From contig NC_089450.1 of NCBI RefSeq assembly GCF_026210795.1, positions 1,984,001 through 2,048,000 on the forward strand: DNA of 64,000 nt, in the 5' to 3' direction. The notes under the pieces were generated by a model that saw only the letters and a program-made list of their open reading frames with translations, did not search any database and was not told the DNA's origin. Source of the stretch: Rhizophagus irregularis. Taxonomy: Eukaryota; Glomeromycota; Glomeromycetes; Glomerales; Glomeraceae. Of this stretch, positions 32,713-44,599 are shown one piece after another (within the stretch, counting starts at the first letter, position 1; each line of letters opens with the position of its first letter). The translations under genes and the position numbers were made by a program.

Positions 32713-32821
32713 TACTATAAGTATTTTGCAATTTTTAAATTAAATATATTTTAAATATATTTTAAATATATTTTAAAAAGTTTTTAATTATATTTTAAAT
32801 ATAAATACTTTTTATAGGGAT
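32713..32821. repeat. Decayed CCCTATAAAAA-type MITE
   Basis: Starts CTATAAGTATTTT, contains TTTTAAATATATTTTAAATA words and ends AATACTTTTTATAGGG, like 14965-15315 but much shorter and less symmetric. Confidence 0.5.
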
Positions 32822-33371
32822 ATTATTTCCTTTATTACCATTATTTCATTCTATATTATTTTTTTATATTATTTCGTCCTACATTATTTTTTCTATTACC
32901 ATTTTATCCTATATATCACAATTTCATTCTATACTGCTTTTTATCATCATTTTATCCCATACTGTTTTATTATTATTATTTCATCTTCTATTGTTCTTTT
33001 TCCATTATCATTTTATACTATTATTTCATATTACTCTTTTTGTTCTTATTGTTTTTTCTTATTTATTATCACTCATTTTATCCATTATTATTTATTTGAC
33101 TAGAGTATTTTCAAAAATTAAAAATGTACACAATTTTTTAGTTGTATAAAATTACATAAAGTTAAATAAAATAATTAAATTAGTTACATTAATACTATTG
33201 ATTAATTATAATCCTGTGACACTGATACTAACTATATCTTTTCCAGTATCACCATAAAAATTTTCCACTTCTACATGATCTGAACCAAAGATAGCAGATT
33301 TGAGCATATGAAATAGATAAGTAGGAAGGTCATATGATTGTGAGTCACATGATAAGATATAATATTTAATA
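32822..33371. other. T-rich low-complexity sequence with a short foldback-family fragment
   Basis: 32830-33070 repeats CCATTATTTCATTCTATATT-like words. 33239-33282 (TTTTCCAGTATCACCATAAA, then ATTTTCCACTTCTACATGAT) is a fragment of the foldback family at 3273-4204. The minus ORF across it is not a gene. Confidence 0.6.
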
Positions 33372-34965
33372 CAGTCACCCCTCTCTACAGCGAACCTTGA
33401 TATAGCAAATAACACGATATAACGGATCATACAGTGTGGTACCAATTTTAAATATGAAAAAAACCTTGATATAATGAAGTTTACTATTTATTTACCGTAT
33501 AACATAGTACGAAGTAAAGTGTGTGAATTTCTTATATAAAAATGCCTCTCGGTATAACAGATTTTTTTTATAACGAATTTTTTTCAGTTATAACGAAGAA
33601 TTTCTATAGTTTATAATTAAATGTAATTATTAATAAATATTGATGCATTATGACATTAAATATCACCCCTGTGTTTTATATTTAAATTATGGATCAGGAT
33701 TGTATCAGGATTGTATCAGGATTAATAATTCTGGCTATTTTATTTAATATTTAGGCAGAATTACATTAATTTACATTAATTCGGTTGTATTAGGATTCGA
33801 TGTGAATTGTTATTAATTTATATTTATCACAAGGGTAAGAACACTCCTAGTTAAATTAATATATCATTAATAATTTATTTATTATATAGTCAGTTATTGT
33901 TAAACAGCATTCCTACAAAAAAAAGGAATTATAATAAATATTTTTATATAGAACACTTCAGGAAGTATTCCCTATAATAAAAAAATAAAAAAAGAATATT
34001 AGTAAATGTTCTTAAACGAAATTAAAAGAAAAAATTGAGTTGTCCCACTTACTTCTTGTCTCAAGCGTCCATTTCGAAGTCCCTACAATAAAAAAAATAA
34101 AAAAGAATATTAGTAAATGTTCTTAAATGAAATTAAAAGAAAAAATTGAGTTGTCCCACTTACTTCTTGTCTCAAGCGTCCATTTCAAAGTCCCTACAAT
34201 AAAAAAAATAAAAAAGAACATTAGTAAATGTTCTTAAACGAAATTAAAAGAAAAAATTGAGTTGTCCCACTTACTTCGTCTCAAGCGTCCATTTCGAAGT
34301 CCCTATAATAAAAAAAATAAAAAAGAATATTAGTAAATGTTCTTAAACGAAATTAATAAAAAAAATTGAGTTCCCCACTTACTTCTTGTCTCAAGCGTCC
34401 ATTTCAAAGTCCCTACAATAAAAAAAATAAAAAGAACATTAGTAAATGTTCTTAAACGAAATTAATAAAAAAAATCGAGTTCCCATATATATATATATAT
34501 ATATATATATACACTTACTTCTTGTCTCAAGCATCTATTTCGAAGTCCCTACAATAAAAAAAATAAAAAAGAACATTAGTAAATGTTCTTAAACGAAATT
34601 AATAAAAAAAATTGAGTTCCCCACTTACTTCTCATCTCAGGCGTCCATTTCGAAGTCCAGGAAGTTCCCTATAATAAAAAAAATAAAAAAAGAACATTAG
34701 TAAATGTTCTTAAACGAAATTAATATAAAAAACCCCAGTTCCCACTTATTTCTCATTCTAGGCATCTATTTTGAAGTTTAGAAAGCACCCCTATAAAAAA
34801 AAGATTAAAAAAAATGTTAAATTATCGGTAATCAGATCAACAAGTCACATGATCTGTATAACCGATATTCCTATACCGAAGAATTCATTATAGTGTTAAC
34901 GAAGTTGCTTATAACGAAGCCCTGATCAGCTGGAACCTAGGGTTCGTTATATCGAGAGGGGACTG
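33372..34965. mobile_element. 1.6-kb pogo-like inverted-repeat element with TA TSD
   Basis: Left end CAGTCACCCCTCTCTACAGC and right end (reverse complement) CAGTCCCCTCTCGATATAAC, both continuing GAACC, are flanked by TA (33370-33371 and 34966-34967). Subterminal words such as CTTGATATAGC and ATATAACG repeat near the left end; TTATAACGAAG words lie near the right end. No transposase ORF is present. The interior holds the minus-strand mini-exon array. Family resemblance to 8923-9119 and 37223-37717 is in the CAGTC...CTC terminus. Confidence 0.8.
33945..34800 (-). repeat. Minus-strand array of mini-exon/mini-intron-like tandem units
   Basis: Eight direct repeats, about 110 bases each. On the minus strand each has ATTGTAG or TTATAG (complement of CCCTA at 33969, 34081, 34192, 34301, 34411, 34547 and 34667), a segment of typically 30 bases (GGACTTCGAAATGGACGCTT then GAGACAAGAA) and GTAAGT (complement of ACTTAC at 34047, 34158, 34269, 34377, 34513 and 34623). 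An intron-like part follows with TACTAAT at the tip of the hairpin GAACATT/AATGTTC. The eighth copy near 34744 has a decayed splice site (ATAAGT). In two copies CGA in the segment has become TGA. One unit contains an (AT)n expansion at 34483-34510. Confidence 0.85.
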
Positions 34966-34978
34966 TACTTAAAGTTAA

Positions 34979-35540
34979 TATTTTAAAGATAAACTTTTAT
35001 TTGTAATGAGAATTATCATATTTTGGAAGTAGAATTATAGATGAAATATCATGGTGAGAGCTATCGCAGTTTAAAAGTTAAGTAGGAATATAAATTTAAA
35101 CCAAGCAAAAACATATAAAGATAATAAGACAAATACCTTTTATTTATCGATGGGTGGCAGAAGTTGGTAACAATGCTATATCTGAATTATTCTTTAAAAA
35201 AATTTTTTTATTTATTTTAAATTTTTGATACGAATTTAGATATTATTGTAAATATAATTCAAAAAAAGAGAATCTAAAACTTTTTATTATTATTGTTCAT
35301 AAAAAGATTGTTTAAAGGAAAAATTAAATAAGGATTTCAATAGTAATAAACATTTTGATAAGCAATCAATGGAACAGTTTACTTGTAAGGGATATGTTAA
35401 AATAATCATTTGTAAAAATTCCACATTTTCCAATATAGAAATTTATTATGTTTTACATCTAATATGATTAAATTTTACAATTTCACCAGTAGTCAAATAA
35501 TTATTATTAAACAATATTGATTTACTTTTACATGAAATAT
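34979..35540. other. AT-rich DNA, possible 5' part of the MULE relic
   Basis: No frame longer than about 20 codons. Some coding-like scraps exist in the region 35150-35540 but none can be assigned. Confidence 0.3.
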
Positions 35541-37060
35541 ATAAAAGGCTTGTTGATTGTAGTTTAGATATCAATATTTAGCAGAAAGCCAGAAACAGAT
35601 ACATTTTTAATGGGTTGAACTTGAAAAATCCTGATATATATAAGCAAAATGAGAACTCTTTTATTTCTGCAGTTAAGTGGCTTTTAGAAAAATCCTATTA
35701 AATTATATTTTGAAAAGAAAGTCCAAAAGTTTTTGGCTTTTTAATTGAATTGTGAAATACACTGAAATATTTTCAGTTTAAAATTCGTGAAATTGGTATT
35801 GATATTACGTGTAAATAATTATTTCAAATAAAAAACAATGTTACAATGTTTTTATTTATTATAAATTATATTTTTGATTATTTAAAAAAATTTTATTTAT
35901 TATAAAATATTATGTTTATTTAACTCAAAATATTATTAAAATTTCATATATATTATTTATGAATACATAATTTCTTTTCTTTTTATGAATTTAGATAATA
36001 CCAATAATTTAAAATTTGAGTTATATGTAGTACATGCTGAAGTTAATGGAATGGGAGTTCTATTAGCTTATTTATTTATTGAAAATAATGGAAATTGTAG
36101 CAATGGTATTCAAACTGAAGTTATAATTGACTTTAATTTAATTAAAAACTTATGGTCTTAAAACAATTTTTTATTACCAACAAAGATTTTGCTCAAATCT
36201 CTGCTGCCTGTTTTATATAAAGTAATATCAAACTACAGTTATATCTTTGGCATGTCAAAAAAGTAATAGAAGCGAAGTTAGCAAATAATAAAAAACTTTA
36301 ATTTAATTACAATAGTATTGCAATGTAGCAGCAATTTTCATTTATTAATCCATTATTTTATCCAAGTATAACTAAAGAAAAAATGGTTTTTTGCCAAAAG
36401 AAATAAGACTATTAATATGAAAAATGATGAATAGTAGTTACCTTTATAAACATCCACTTATTTCAATAATAGATGGATAATTTCTTTCTTTAGTTTCTAT
36501 TTGGAAGATGGCAGTTAAAGAAATTTATAATTTTTATAAGCAAAATTCTTTACCCTAGCTTTGAGTATATTTATGGAATGAGTGGTACAATGCAAATCAT
36601 TAGTTTTTATGGTTTTATGCTAGATGTGATGATAAACTTTCTGTTTTTAAAACCAATATGTTTGTCAAGGCATATTAAAAGGTGTTAAAATGTGATTTTC
36701 TATATATACAAATTTTTTTGCTTGTGTTTAGATTTAATTATATTTGTCATTATAGAACAAGTAGTTCTACATAATAAAAGAAAGTTTGAACAAATTTTTG
36801 TAGTAAAATGGGAAAAAGTTGATTGGAAAAAGCATTTAAGAAAGAATGGAAGATTTTTGTACACAAATACTTAATAATAGTGCATATTTTACTCACATTG
36901 ATAACTGGATTTATGGGTGTCCAGCTTTTTTTATTAGCCAATTTCTAATTTGTAAACATTTTATACAAAAAAAAGGAGATGTAACTATTTAATTTTTTTG
37001 ATAAGGTTTATCACCATTATAAATATTCTTTTCTTAATATGTTACTAATACAAATGGATA
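35540..37060 (+). pseudogene. SWIM-type MULE transposase relic
   Basis: Scattered plus-strand pieces in transposase order: VHAEVNGMGVLLAYLFIENN (36032), TNKDFAQISAAC (about 36179) and LWHVKKVIEAKLANNKK (about 36247) from the MULE catalytic core; then YLWNEWYN (about 36565) and a run through CLDLIIFVIIEQVVLHNKRK to KVDWKKHLRK (36692-36850). A SWIM-like zinc site follows, GCPAFFISQFLICKHFI (about 36916-36966), in which the first Cys of C-x-C is Tyr. Frames change repeatedly and many stops occur, so the copy is dead. Termini were not found. Confidence 0.65.
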
Positions 37061-37222
37061 ATTTCAGAATATCTATAGCAAATTCTGAAGATTTCAAAGG
37101 TAATGATTTATCTAGAGATAATGTTTTACAAATTTGTGAGAAACTATATAACTAACTCATTGATATTATAGAAAAAATTCTGAAAATTCTTCAAAGTAAT
37201 ATTTTTAAATATTATTATTTAA

Positions 37223-37717
37223 CAGGTCGGACTTCAATATACCGATATTCTATGTACTAATAATTGCCTGTACTGATAAAATTTTGTTATCCCATTTCAC
37301 AATTAATAAAAAAATCTCATTGTACTGATATTATATATAATTTCATGTACCGATATTCACTCCTTGCTTGTCCCTTTATAGTAGTCTATAGTAAAGTACA
37401 CTCATATTTTAGGTTATACTGATTTAATTCAGGTTAGTACTATAAACTTAGCCTGAATTAATAAGAGGATTTCCATCATTTCATCCAAGTAATTAGATTT
37501 TTTAGCTCTTGTTTCAACATAAAATGCGAATAACTTTTGTTCCATAAAATGTATGTTAATGAAAAGCTATAATTTAATCTTTAAATAAACTCAGAGTTTG
37601 CATAATGCCACCAAGAATTAGACTTTGATTTGCATTATGATTTACTATGTAACGATAATTTAATATAATGATATATTTTATCCAAACTAGCAGCATTGAT
37701 ATATTGAGGTCTGACTG
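37223..37717. mobile_element. 495-bp pogo-like MITE
   Basis: Left end CAGGTCGGACTTCAATATAC and right end (reverse complement) CAGTCAGACCTCAATATATC are imperfect inverted repeats. TA follows the right end (37718-37719), but AA precedes the left. Internal words ACCGATATT and TGTACTGATA recur. No ORF. Confidence 0.65.
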
Positions 37718-37719
37718 TA

Positions 37720-39095
37720 TAAACATTTATTTTTTTAATAGATCAACAGAGCAAAAGAAATTTAAAATGGCAAAGGGAATAGGGACCATTCATATAACAC
37801 ATTATTTTTCAATTGAAATCTTTCTTGAAAAGAGTGCAGCATTTAATTACAAGGTAATGTAAACCAATAATTCACATTCTTTTTATATAACAAATTTTTA
37901 AAATTTAATAGTACATGCGAATACAATAAAATTTAAAAGAAAATCCAAAAAAAATTGTATATGAATTTGAAAATATGTTCATTAATTAATTAATATACTT
38001 AAAACTAATTAGTGTAATTACTTATAAAGAATAAATTAAAGAAATTGAATTTTTTAATTTTTTATAATTCTGGCTGGTTAATTTTGGCCAAAAATTTAGA
38101 TCACGTGGGGGTGGAAAAATTTTGTGGTGATACTGGAGAGGTCTACCAGTGGTGATAAATAGCAAACTTCCTAATTAATATTAATCTTGGTGGAATAATT
38201 GTGATAATTATTAATACTTATAAATTATTAGTGTTTATCATGTTGGTAATTATTAATATCGTAGTTTATCAAAAATTATCAGTTTGAATTTTTTTTGATA
38301 ATTATCAATACCGTGAATTAATATATTTATTTTTTTCGATAATTACCAAAATTGTTAATTAATTTGTGGAATTTTTTATGTGGATTTTTTTTGTTAAGCA
38401 TCAATATCATTAATTATTAGCAATTAACCTAGTGGTAATTATTGGTAAAAATTTTCCCGATGTTACAAAAAATTTTTTAATAAAGAAATTTTTATTTTTC
38501 CATAATTCATCTAGTGTTATAAGTAGTAAATAATTTATTACTATATAAAATATGAAATATAAAGAATATCTACATATAATATCCTATTGATAACAACTAA
38601 TTAAATGTAATTTGTTTGTAGAATATTTTGTCTACAATCACTTTACATGTGTACCTAAATATTAAAATTTGTATTGCTCATTACTTAATAAAAACTGCAT
38701 AATTTTAATGATGTCAATTATAAATAAAACCATTTTTTTTTATATCAATGCATATTTTAACTCAGCCTTTTTTAATGATTTGTGAAATTAAACCATGTGA
38801 TTAGCGGCGCAGTTAAAAAAGAAATTGTCATGCAAAAATTATTTTCTGCTTGAATAAAAAATTATTTATTTCATTTTTTAATAAAAATTCAATGTTCACA
38901 TAACCATATAAAATAGTTTATTTTATTTTATTTTAAAAATTAACAATGACGAGAGACATACAAACTTGGGAGCTAGGCCTTCATCACTATATTCAGAGGT
39001 CATCTAAAGCAGGGCAAATCACATAATTTGGTATAATTTTAATTAGATTAATGTTTTATAAAGAAAGATTAATAGAAACACTAAAACCATAATAT
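37720..39095. other. AT-rich intergenic DNA with repeat fragments
   Basis: 38093-38136 (GATCACGTGGGGGTGGAAAA, then TGGTGATACTGGAGAGG) is a foldback-family fragment. 38160-38470 is a degenerate TAATTATTAATA / GGTAATTATT region with local palindromes. No gene recognised. Confidence 0.55.
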
Positions 39096-39097
39096 AA

Positions 39098-39302
39098 GCA
39101 TGTTTTTATCTGCTTTGCAAGTTTACTTAAGGAAAAAAAGTGGATTTTGAATATTGTTTTTGACTTTACATATAAATGAATGAAACTTTGCCGATCATAT
39201 CCATAAATGGATAACAAAATTGAAAAAGTCAAATAAATCGAAAACAGCATACAAAACCCTACTCTGCGCTCTAAGTAAACTTGCAGAGCAAATAAAAATG
39301 CA
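39098..39302. mobile_element. About 205-bp foldback MITE
   Basis: GCATGTTTTTATCTGCTTTG then CAAGTTTACTTA on the left is inverted at 39271-39302 (TAAGTAAACTTGCAGAGCAA, then ATAAAAATGC). The interior GCCGATCATATCCATAAATG and GTCAAATAAATCGAAAAC recur at 62635-62695, where a truncated copy lies. No ORF. Confidence 0.75.
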
Positions 39303-40300
39303 TTTAGGATGTGTGTTTAGAATGGTTGAATATATGGTAAAAAGTTTTATTTTATGAAAACAATTTTTTTCTGAAGTCACGTGATTTTCCGACCTCCATA
39401 TTCGATGTCCACCAAAAAGTCACATGAGCGTGAATTTTTTGTTGATGGAATTGATGGAGTTTAATTTTGTCTTACAAATCGCAATCCGTTCTCACTGACG
39501 TAGATCAATACTTTTGCTTCACGGCTCATGGCTCAACACTTTAAAGATTGTATATTTGATGACAATTAATATATGATTGTACATATACAGTGTATTGTAC
39601 ATCACGATTCACAAGTATTGATTATTTTCCCGTCTATACTATATATATACATATATAGTATATACGTATATATATATATATATATATGTATAATCGTGTA
39701 ACAAAAAGTAAAGAGTATAAAAAATTTATATGGATTTTGATCTTATCACTATTGTAAAATATTATGCAGTAAATTATAAGGGAAAGATCAACGCAGAAGT
39801 ACTCTTCCTTTTATAAATTTAAGCATACATTATCTCTATTTGTTTATTTGTTTATTTGGTCATAGGAATTTTGTAATCATTAAATCTGGATAATAGCCTA
39901 ATGTACAAGAATAGAAAGCTATATGCGGCATGCGGCTTAGAGAAACGCGTTTTTCCGTTACCGCGTCTAATATTTCTTCAAACTTGGAAATTCCGAAATA
40001 TTTTAAAATACAAAAAGGATGATAAATCCAAGATAACAAGATAACATAAAATAATTTTAGGAATTTTTGAAAAATTCACCCAAATATGTATCGTTTTCAT
40101 TATAACTATTAAACTTAATCCTCTGCATGCATGAATAGTATGTAGATAATCTTTTAATCTTTGGGGCACTTGCTTTAAAATTATTTTTATCAATAGGGAA
40201 GAGAGGTTAATTAAAAATCATCGGAAGATATCGGTAACATGTATTGATTATTTCAATTAAAATAGTTAGAACGTGGATTGCTAAGGAACAAATTGTTTTT
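39303..40300. other. AT-rich intergenic DNA upstream of the small Arg-rich ORF
   Basis: Contains a TATATA microsatellite near 39641-39690. No ORF of note. Confidence 0.5.
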
Positions 40301-40720
40301 TCGTATATAAAATATAGAAGCGTAGGTCGCTTAGAATAGGAATTAAAACAATGTGAAAGTAAGTTCTCATGTTTATCTTCGTATATCTTATCTCGATCAT
40401 CGTTACTGATAAGTTTTGAACACTTATGTCGTACGTATGCAAATGTTAAAACCTAAAATTTCATTTGATTGATTTAAAATTACAATATATCGGAAAATTA
40501 CAACTAAAGATGTACAATTTACAGTATCCTAATACAGCTTGATTCATTTTTGCATTTCTAAATTGGAAGATTGCCTTTTGATTTGATCGTCAACGGTAAC
40601 GTATGTAATTGCATAGCGCGATTGAAGTGTACAGTATTATCTGGTTTTTTCTTTTTTTCTTTCTAAAGTTGATACATTTGGGTTCGTTCAATAAATAAAA
40701 TGCTTTTATTATAAATACAG
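40301..40720 (+). promoter_or_regulatory. Candidate TATA box and 5' UTR intron for the Arg-rich ORF
   Basis: GTATATAAAATATAG at about 40303-40317 is a good TATA match. GTAAGT at 40359-40364 and ATACAG ending at 40720 could bound a 362-base intron in the 5' leader of the ORF starting at 40831. This is inferred from motifs only. Confidence 0.3.
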
Positions 40721-40830
40721 ATTTTACCGTAAGATAATTTTTTTTCTATTTCTTCCTTCAAAAAAAAAATAAATAAATAAAATAAAATAAAATAAAAAAA
40801 AGATACATACATAAATTAAAATACACGGCA

Positions 40831-41016
40831 ATGACTTCTCGAAGACAGAATCGAATAAGGAGAAAGCGGATTGTAAATGGAATATATCGAAGACGAGCTC
40901 AATTGAAATGGACCATCAATAATGAGGACACATTGAATCGTATTATGAACCTTTCTCGACAAAATACAACGAATGATCTGATAAATCAATTTTTCAATGG
41001 GATTCCATTTTATTAA
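40831..41016 (+). CDS. Small arginine-rich basic protein (61 aa), family member 1
   Basis: ATG to TAA, intact. Residues 3-24 are dense in Arg/Lys (SRRQNRIRRKRIVNGIYRRR). A polar stretch with Asn/Thr follows, and the end is INQFFNGIPFY. The ORF at 51154-51381 on the other strand shows the same plan: Arg-rich block, I.R.YRRR, INN, and C-terminal DQLFNGSSFH. That shared ending in AT-rich DNA of unrelated flanks is the main reason to believe both are coding. No signal peptide or membrane segment is present; the Arg-rich block could direct nuclear or nucleic-acid binding (inference). I do not recognise the family. Confidence 0.5.
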   Translation: MTSRRQNRIRRKRIVNGIYRRRAQLKWTINNEDTLNRIMNLSRQNTTNDLINQFFNGIPFY

Positions 41017-41280
41017 GACAAACTATTAAATCAAAAAAATTGGCAAAGGATAGGAATTTTATAAATCAACTTTCTTTTTTTTTTAATTGTATATACTTCG
41101 TTATCGCAAAATCTTTACATTCGCAGATCGATTTACATATATATCTTGTTTCACTTATCAAAGGAATCTTCTTTCGACATGGATTCATTGATAAGTGTAT
41201 TTTCAATTGTTTTCTTTGTATGATGGACAAAAAAAAACATTTGTGTTGTACATTTATGGATAGAATTCAAAAATTTTTTC

Positions 41281-41490
41281 TTATTTAATCGCGCGTTCTG
41301 CAGTACGAAAAATTTTTTTCGGATCACATTTTATGGATAATATGATTATCTTTATTTTATCGTCACTTATATCAATATTGAAAACACGTTGAATCGAATT
41401 GAAACTTTCAATTTTTAATAGGATAATTTCTTTATATTGGGAAGAACCTTTTTTAACAAATTGAAACAAATATTGATAATAAAATACCCT
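41281..41490 (-). CDS. Hypothetical C-terminal exon (minus strand)
   Basis: Minus-strand frame from about 41490 to the stop at 41281, including QFVKKGSSQYKEIILLKIES, VFNIDISDDKIKIIILSIKC and DPKKIFRTAERAIK. The composition (alternating charged and aliphatic residues, few Phe/Tyr) is more protein-like than other ORFs in this AT-rich stretch. It would converge on the Arg-rich gene. No homologue is recognised and no upstream exon was found; it may be an accident of composition. Confidence 0.25.
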   Translation of the reverse strand, partial: RVFYYQYLFQFVKKGSSQYKEIILLKIESFNSIQRVFNIDISDDKIKIIILSIKCDPKKIFRTAERAIK

Positions 41491-41499
41491 TAATTCTTA

Positions 41500-43105
41500 T
41501 TAATTAGAATTTTTAAATTGGGTTCTTATTTGATTTCGCGTTATTTTATTATTATCTACGATTATTATATTTTCATTATTTTCATTTAAAAATTGTATTT
41601 TCCGCTTATTCGACTACAAAAACATATATATATATATATTTGATTATAATCGTTTTTTATTTTTCAATTTTTAGTAAAATTCACGAATTATAAAATACAT
41701 TAAAAAATCTAACAAATAAATAAAAACAAATATATTTTTTATTATTACATTTGAATAATTTTTTTTTTTCAATTTTTAAATCTTTAACAATTTTTCTACT
41801 AAATAGAGATTAGTATATCACTCATAAATGTACTACTGAACATATAATTAAAAAAAAATACTAATATTTCTCCAAAATTCGGTTATACTATTCTACATAA
41901 CTTGAAAAAGAAAAGTAAAAAAAAAAAGGTTCCGTCAAAAGTTTGTCACTATTTACTTCAATAACATCATTCATACGTCGTATCAATTCAAACTTAATTT
42001 TATTTTCATCATTGTAATAATAAATTCACAAAATAAATTTATAATAAATGATTGTAAATAGCTAAATTATTTAAAAGTCTTTCTTAATAAGAAATTTTCG
42101 TTTTCCGATTTAAAAAAATAAAAAAAATTTTATTTTATATAATATACAGTGAACATATTATTATTATCAATGGTTTATCTCCGGTCATTGATAAGGAACA
42201 CGAACTCCGCCCATTGTTAATGCCAATAATACAATACATTGTTTTTCATTTATTAATGATCTGCAGTAATTTAAATTTCATTTATTTCATTTTAAACTTT
42301 CATTTAAGAATTCGAATTTTGTTATGTCATAGTTACGTAATATAAAGTTAAATCTTTATGGCACTTTTAAATAATATTATTTTGTACAACTCTTAATTTG
42401 ATGAATAGTAAATAAAATAATTTTTTTTGAAAATTTAATATGGAAGTAAAATACTTTATGACATGAATGACTTTTATAAACGGAAACTTAATGAATGTTA
42501 TTTTTAACCTCGCAAGTTACACATAAAGGTCTATTCGTATCAACTTGTGTAACGGAATGATTATTTAAAGTTTATCTTTAGTGCAAATTATTATGTAAAT
42601 AAGCAAAGATTTACGAGATAGAAAAACTTGTTTTCCAAAACTAACTATTTATCGATAGTTCGAATAATTTTTTATTTTTATTATAATTTACAATATAAAA
42701 AAGATAACTCATTAAAATTTAATTGTTTCTATGAGAAAAAAATTTTTTATTTATACTTAATAAACTAAATTTTCGTACGTTAATGCGGTTGTAATGAAGT
42801 TTTGCTTATTGACATTTCGTTTTAATGAACTATAATAGTTAATTTTTACAAACTAATTCCGTGCGCAGGTAATGATTATACATACCATAAATGAAAATGA
42901 AAAGGATGGTATTTTTTATAAAGAGATTATTTTGTTAAAATTTCATTAACAAAAATAGTTAATTAGAAAGAATACGGAATCATTAAAAAAATTTTGTTTA
43001 GCTATTACCCTGAAATTTGTTCTGAGCGAGTTAATTTTTTACTTTGTGAACTTTCGGCCATATAGGGTTAGTGTAGGCTTCTGCGGCTTATACGATATAC
43101 GGCAC
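41500..43105. other. AT-rich intergenic DNA
   Basis: Long A/T runs and no supported feature. 43105-43192 ends with GTATCGAGGACTGACTGTA, which looks like one terminus of a CAGTC-type pogo-like MITE without a matching partner. Confidence 0.5.
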
Positions 43106-43455
43106 ACCAAAGTCTATTTACTGCGGTCCATGTAACGACGCCTCGTTATAACGAACCATCCAATTAAATTCTTTGTATCGAGGACTGACTGTAGCCTTTT
43201 GGTTTTTACCTCAAATTCGTTATACGATTATGGTGAAGAATTTTAGTTAATTCGTTATAACAATATAATATAATATGATTGGTTAAATATCACATGTTCT
43301 TTTTCTTATCATATCTTACAAATATTTAAATTGCGTTTTATCATTTTATGTGATACTTTTTAATGAGTCCATATACAATAATTCATTACATGAACTAACT
43401 GACATTTCAATCTGTACGTTAATCCTAATTATAGAATTAGTTAAGATTAACGTAC

Positions 43456-43708
43456 GGGGTCTGGCTCATTTCACCGATATTCATTTCACCGACAATTATC
43501 TCACCGACAGATGTTTCATTTCACCACTTACTCTAATATAATCCTAACCTAATCTTAACCCTAATTTTCTTACCTAACTTTAACTCTAATCCCAAATTCC
43601 CTTGTCGGTAAGATGAAATATTTGTCTGCGAAATGACCCTGTCGGTGAAACGTCTGTCGGCGAGATAATTGTCGGTGAAATGATTGTCGGTGAAATGAAT
43701 GTGACCCC
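43456..43708. mobile_element. 253-bp foldback element with CACCGACA words and a CCTAA-rich core
   Basis: Left end GGGGTCTGGCTCATTTCACC and right end (reverse complement) GGGGTCACATTCATTTCACC. Arms consist of tandem TTTCACCGACAATTATC-type words. The core at 43530-43600 has ATCCTAACCTAATCTTAACC and CCTAATTTTCTTACCTAACT, which resembles degenerate CCCTAA telomere-like sequence. The build is like that of 3273-4204 though the words differ. Confidence 0.75.
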
Positions 43709-44599
43709 TTTTTACTGATTATTGATTATATAATCTTTTTGTAATATGGCTATCCTCTAATCAATTTTAAGATTGTTTCGGTTTATTTCACTTACTAGTT
43801 GTGTTGTAGATATATATGATTGCATCAATCAAGTAGACTGCGTACCTTTCCTTTCGAAAAGTCACATGATCTGTCTAAAAAAAGATTAGAGTTATGGCGT
43901 ATGATTATACTTCTTCCGTAAAATGTTCGATTAACTATGGATAAAAATGATCCTAATAAAAAATTTGTTTAATTTTAGTCAAAATATTAAAACAAATCTC
44001 CTGATTATGAATCTCTTTTAATTCCTTTTGCATACAAAAACATACAAATCAGTTATTTTTAATAAACCATCACACTTTACGTCAATTAGCAATGAAACTT
44101 TTATGAAATATTTCTATCCGACCTACTGTATAATGTAATTCGTTGATCATATTAAACGTATCACAACTTTTCATCTTCAGTCAGCCACCACCTACTAGTA
44201 TGCTACTTCTATTCGTAATTAAAATAATCTTATAATTTTACCCATAATAATGTAGAAAAATTTCTTTTTTATTCAGTTCATCAAAATTTTGCATCGCACA
44301 ATTAATATTATAAGTTATTTGGCAAGAAAATAGCTAGTATTAAGATTTAAACGTAATAAAATTGATTTCCCGATTTGTGTACACATATACTCAAAGGTAT
44401 ATATAGTTATGAGTGAATTGAATAAATTAATCAATTAATGGATTTATGTGACCTAATAAAGTAATTCTTAGCCAAAAAAATAAAGACAAATTCAGTCTTT
44501 TAAGATCATCATTTTAAAAAAAAAATTTGGTATGAGTGAATAAACGGTATAAAAAAACATTATTACAACATTGCGTTTCAAAAAAAAAACATCAAATAA

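Noticed and set aside
33206..33445. 79-codon minus ORF
   Set aside because: It spans the boundary of the pogo-like element and a foldback fragment; no protein-like pattern.
33945..34800. CRISPR-like look of regular repeats and spacers
   Set aside because: Whole units repeat, spacers are not unique, the context is eukaryotic and there are no cas genes.
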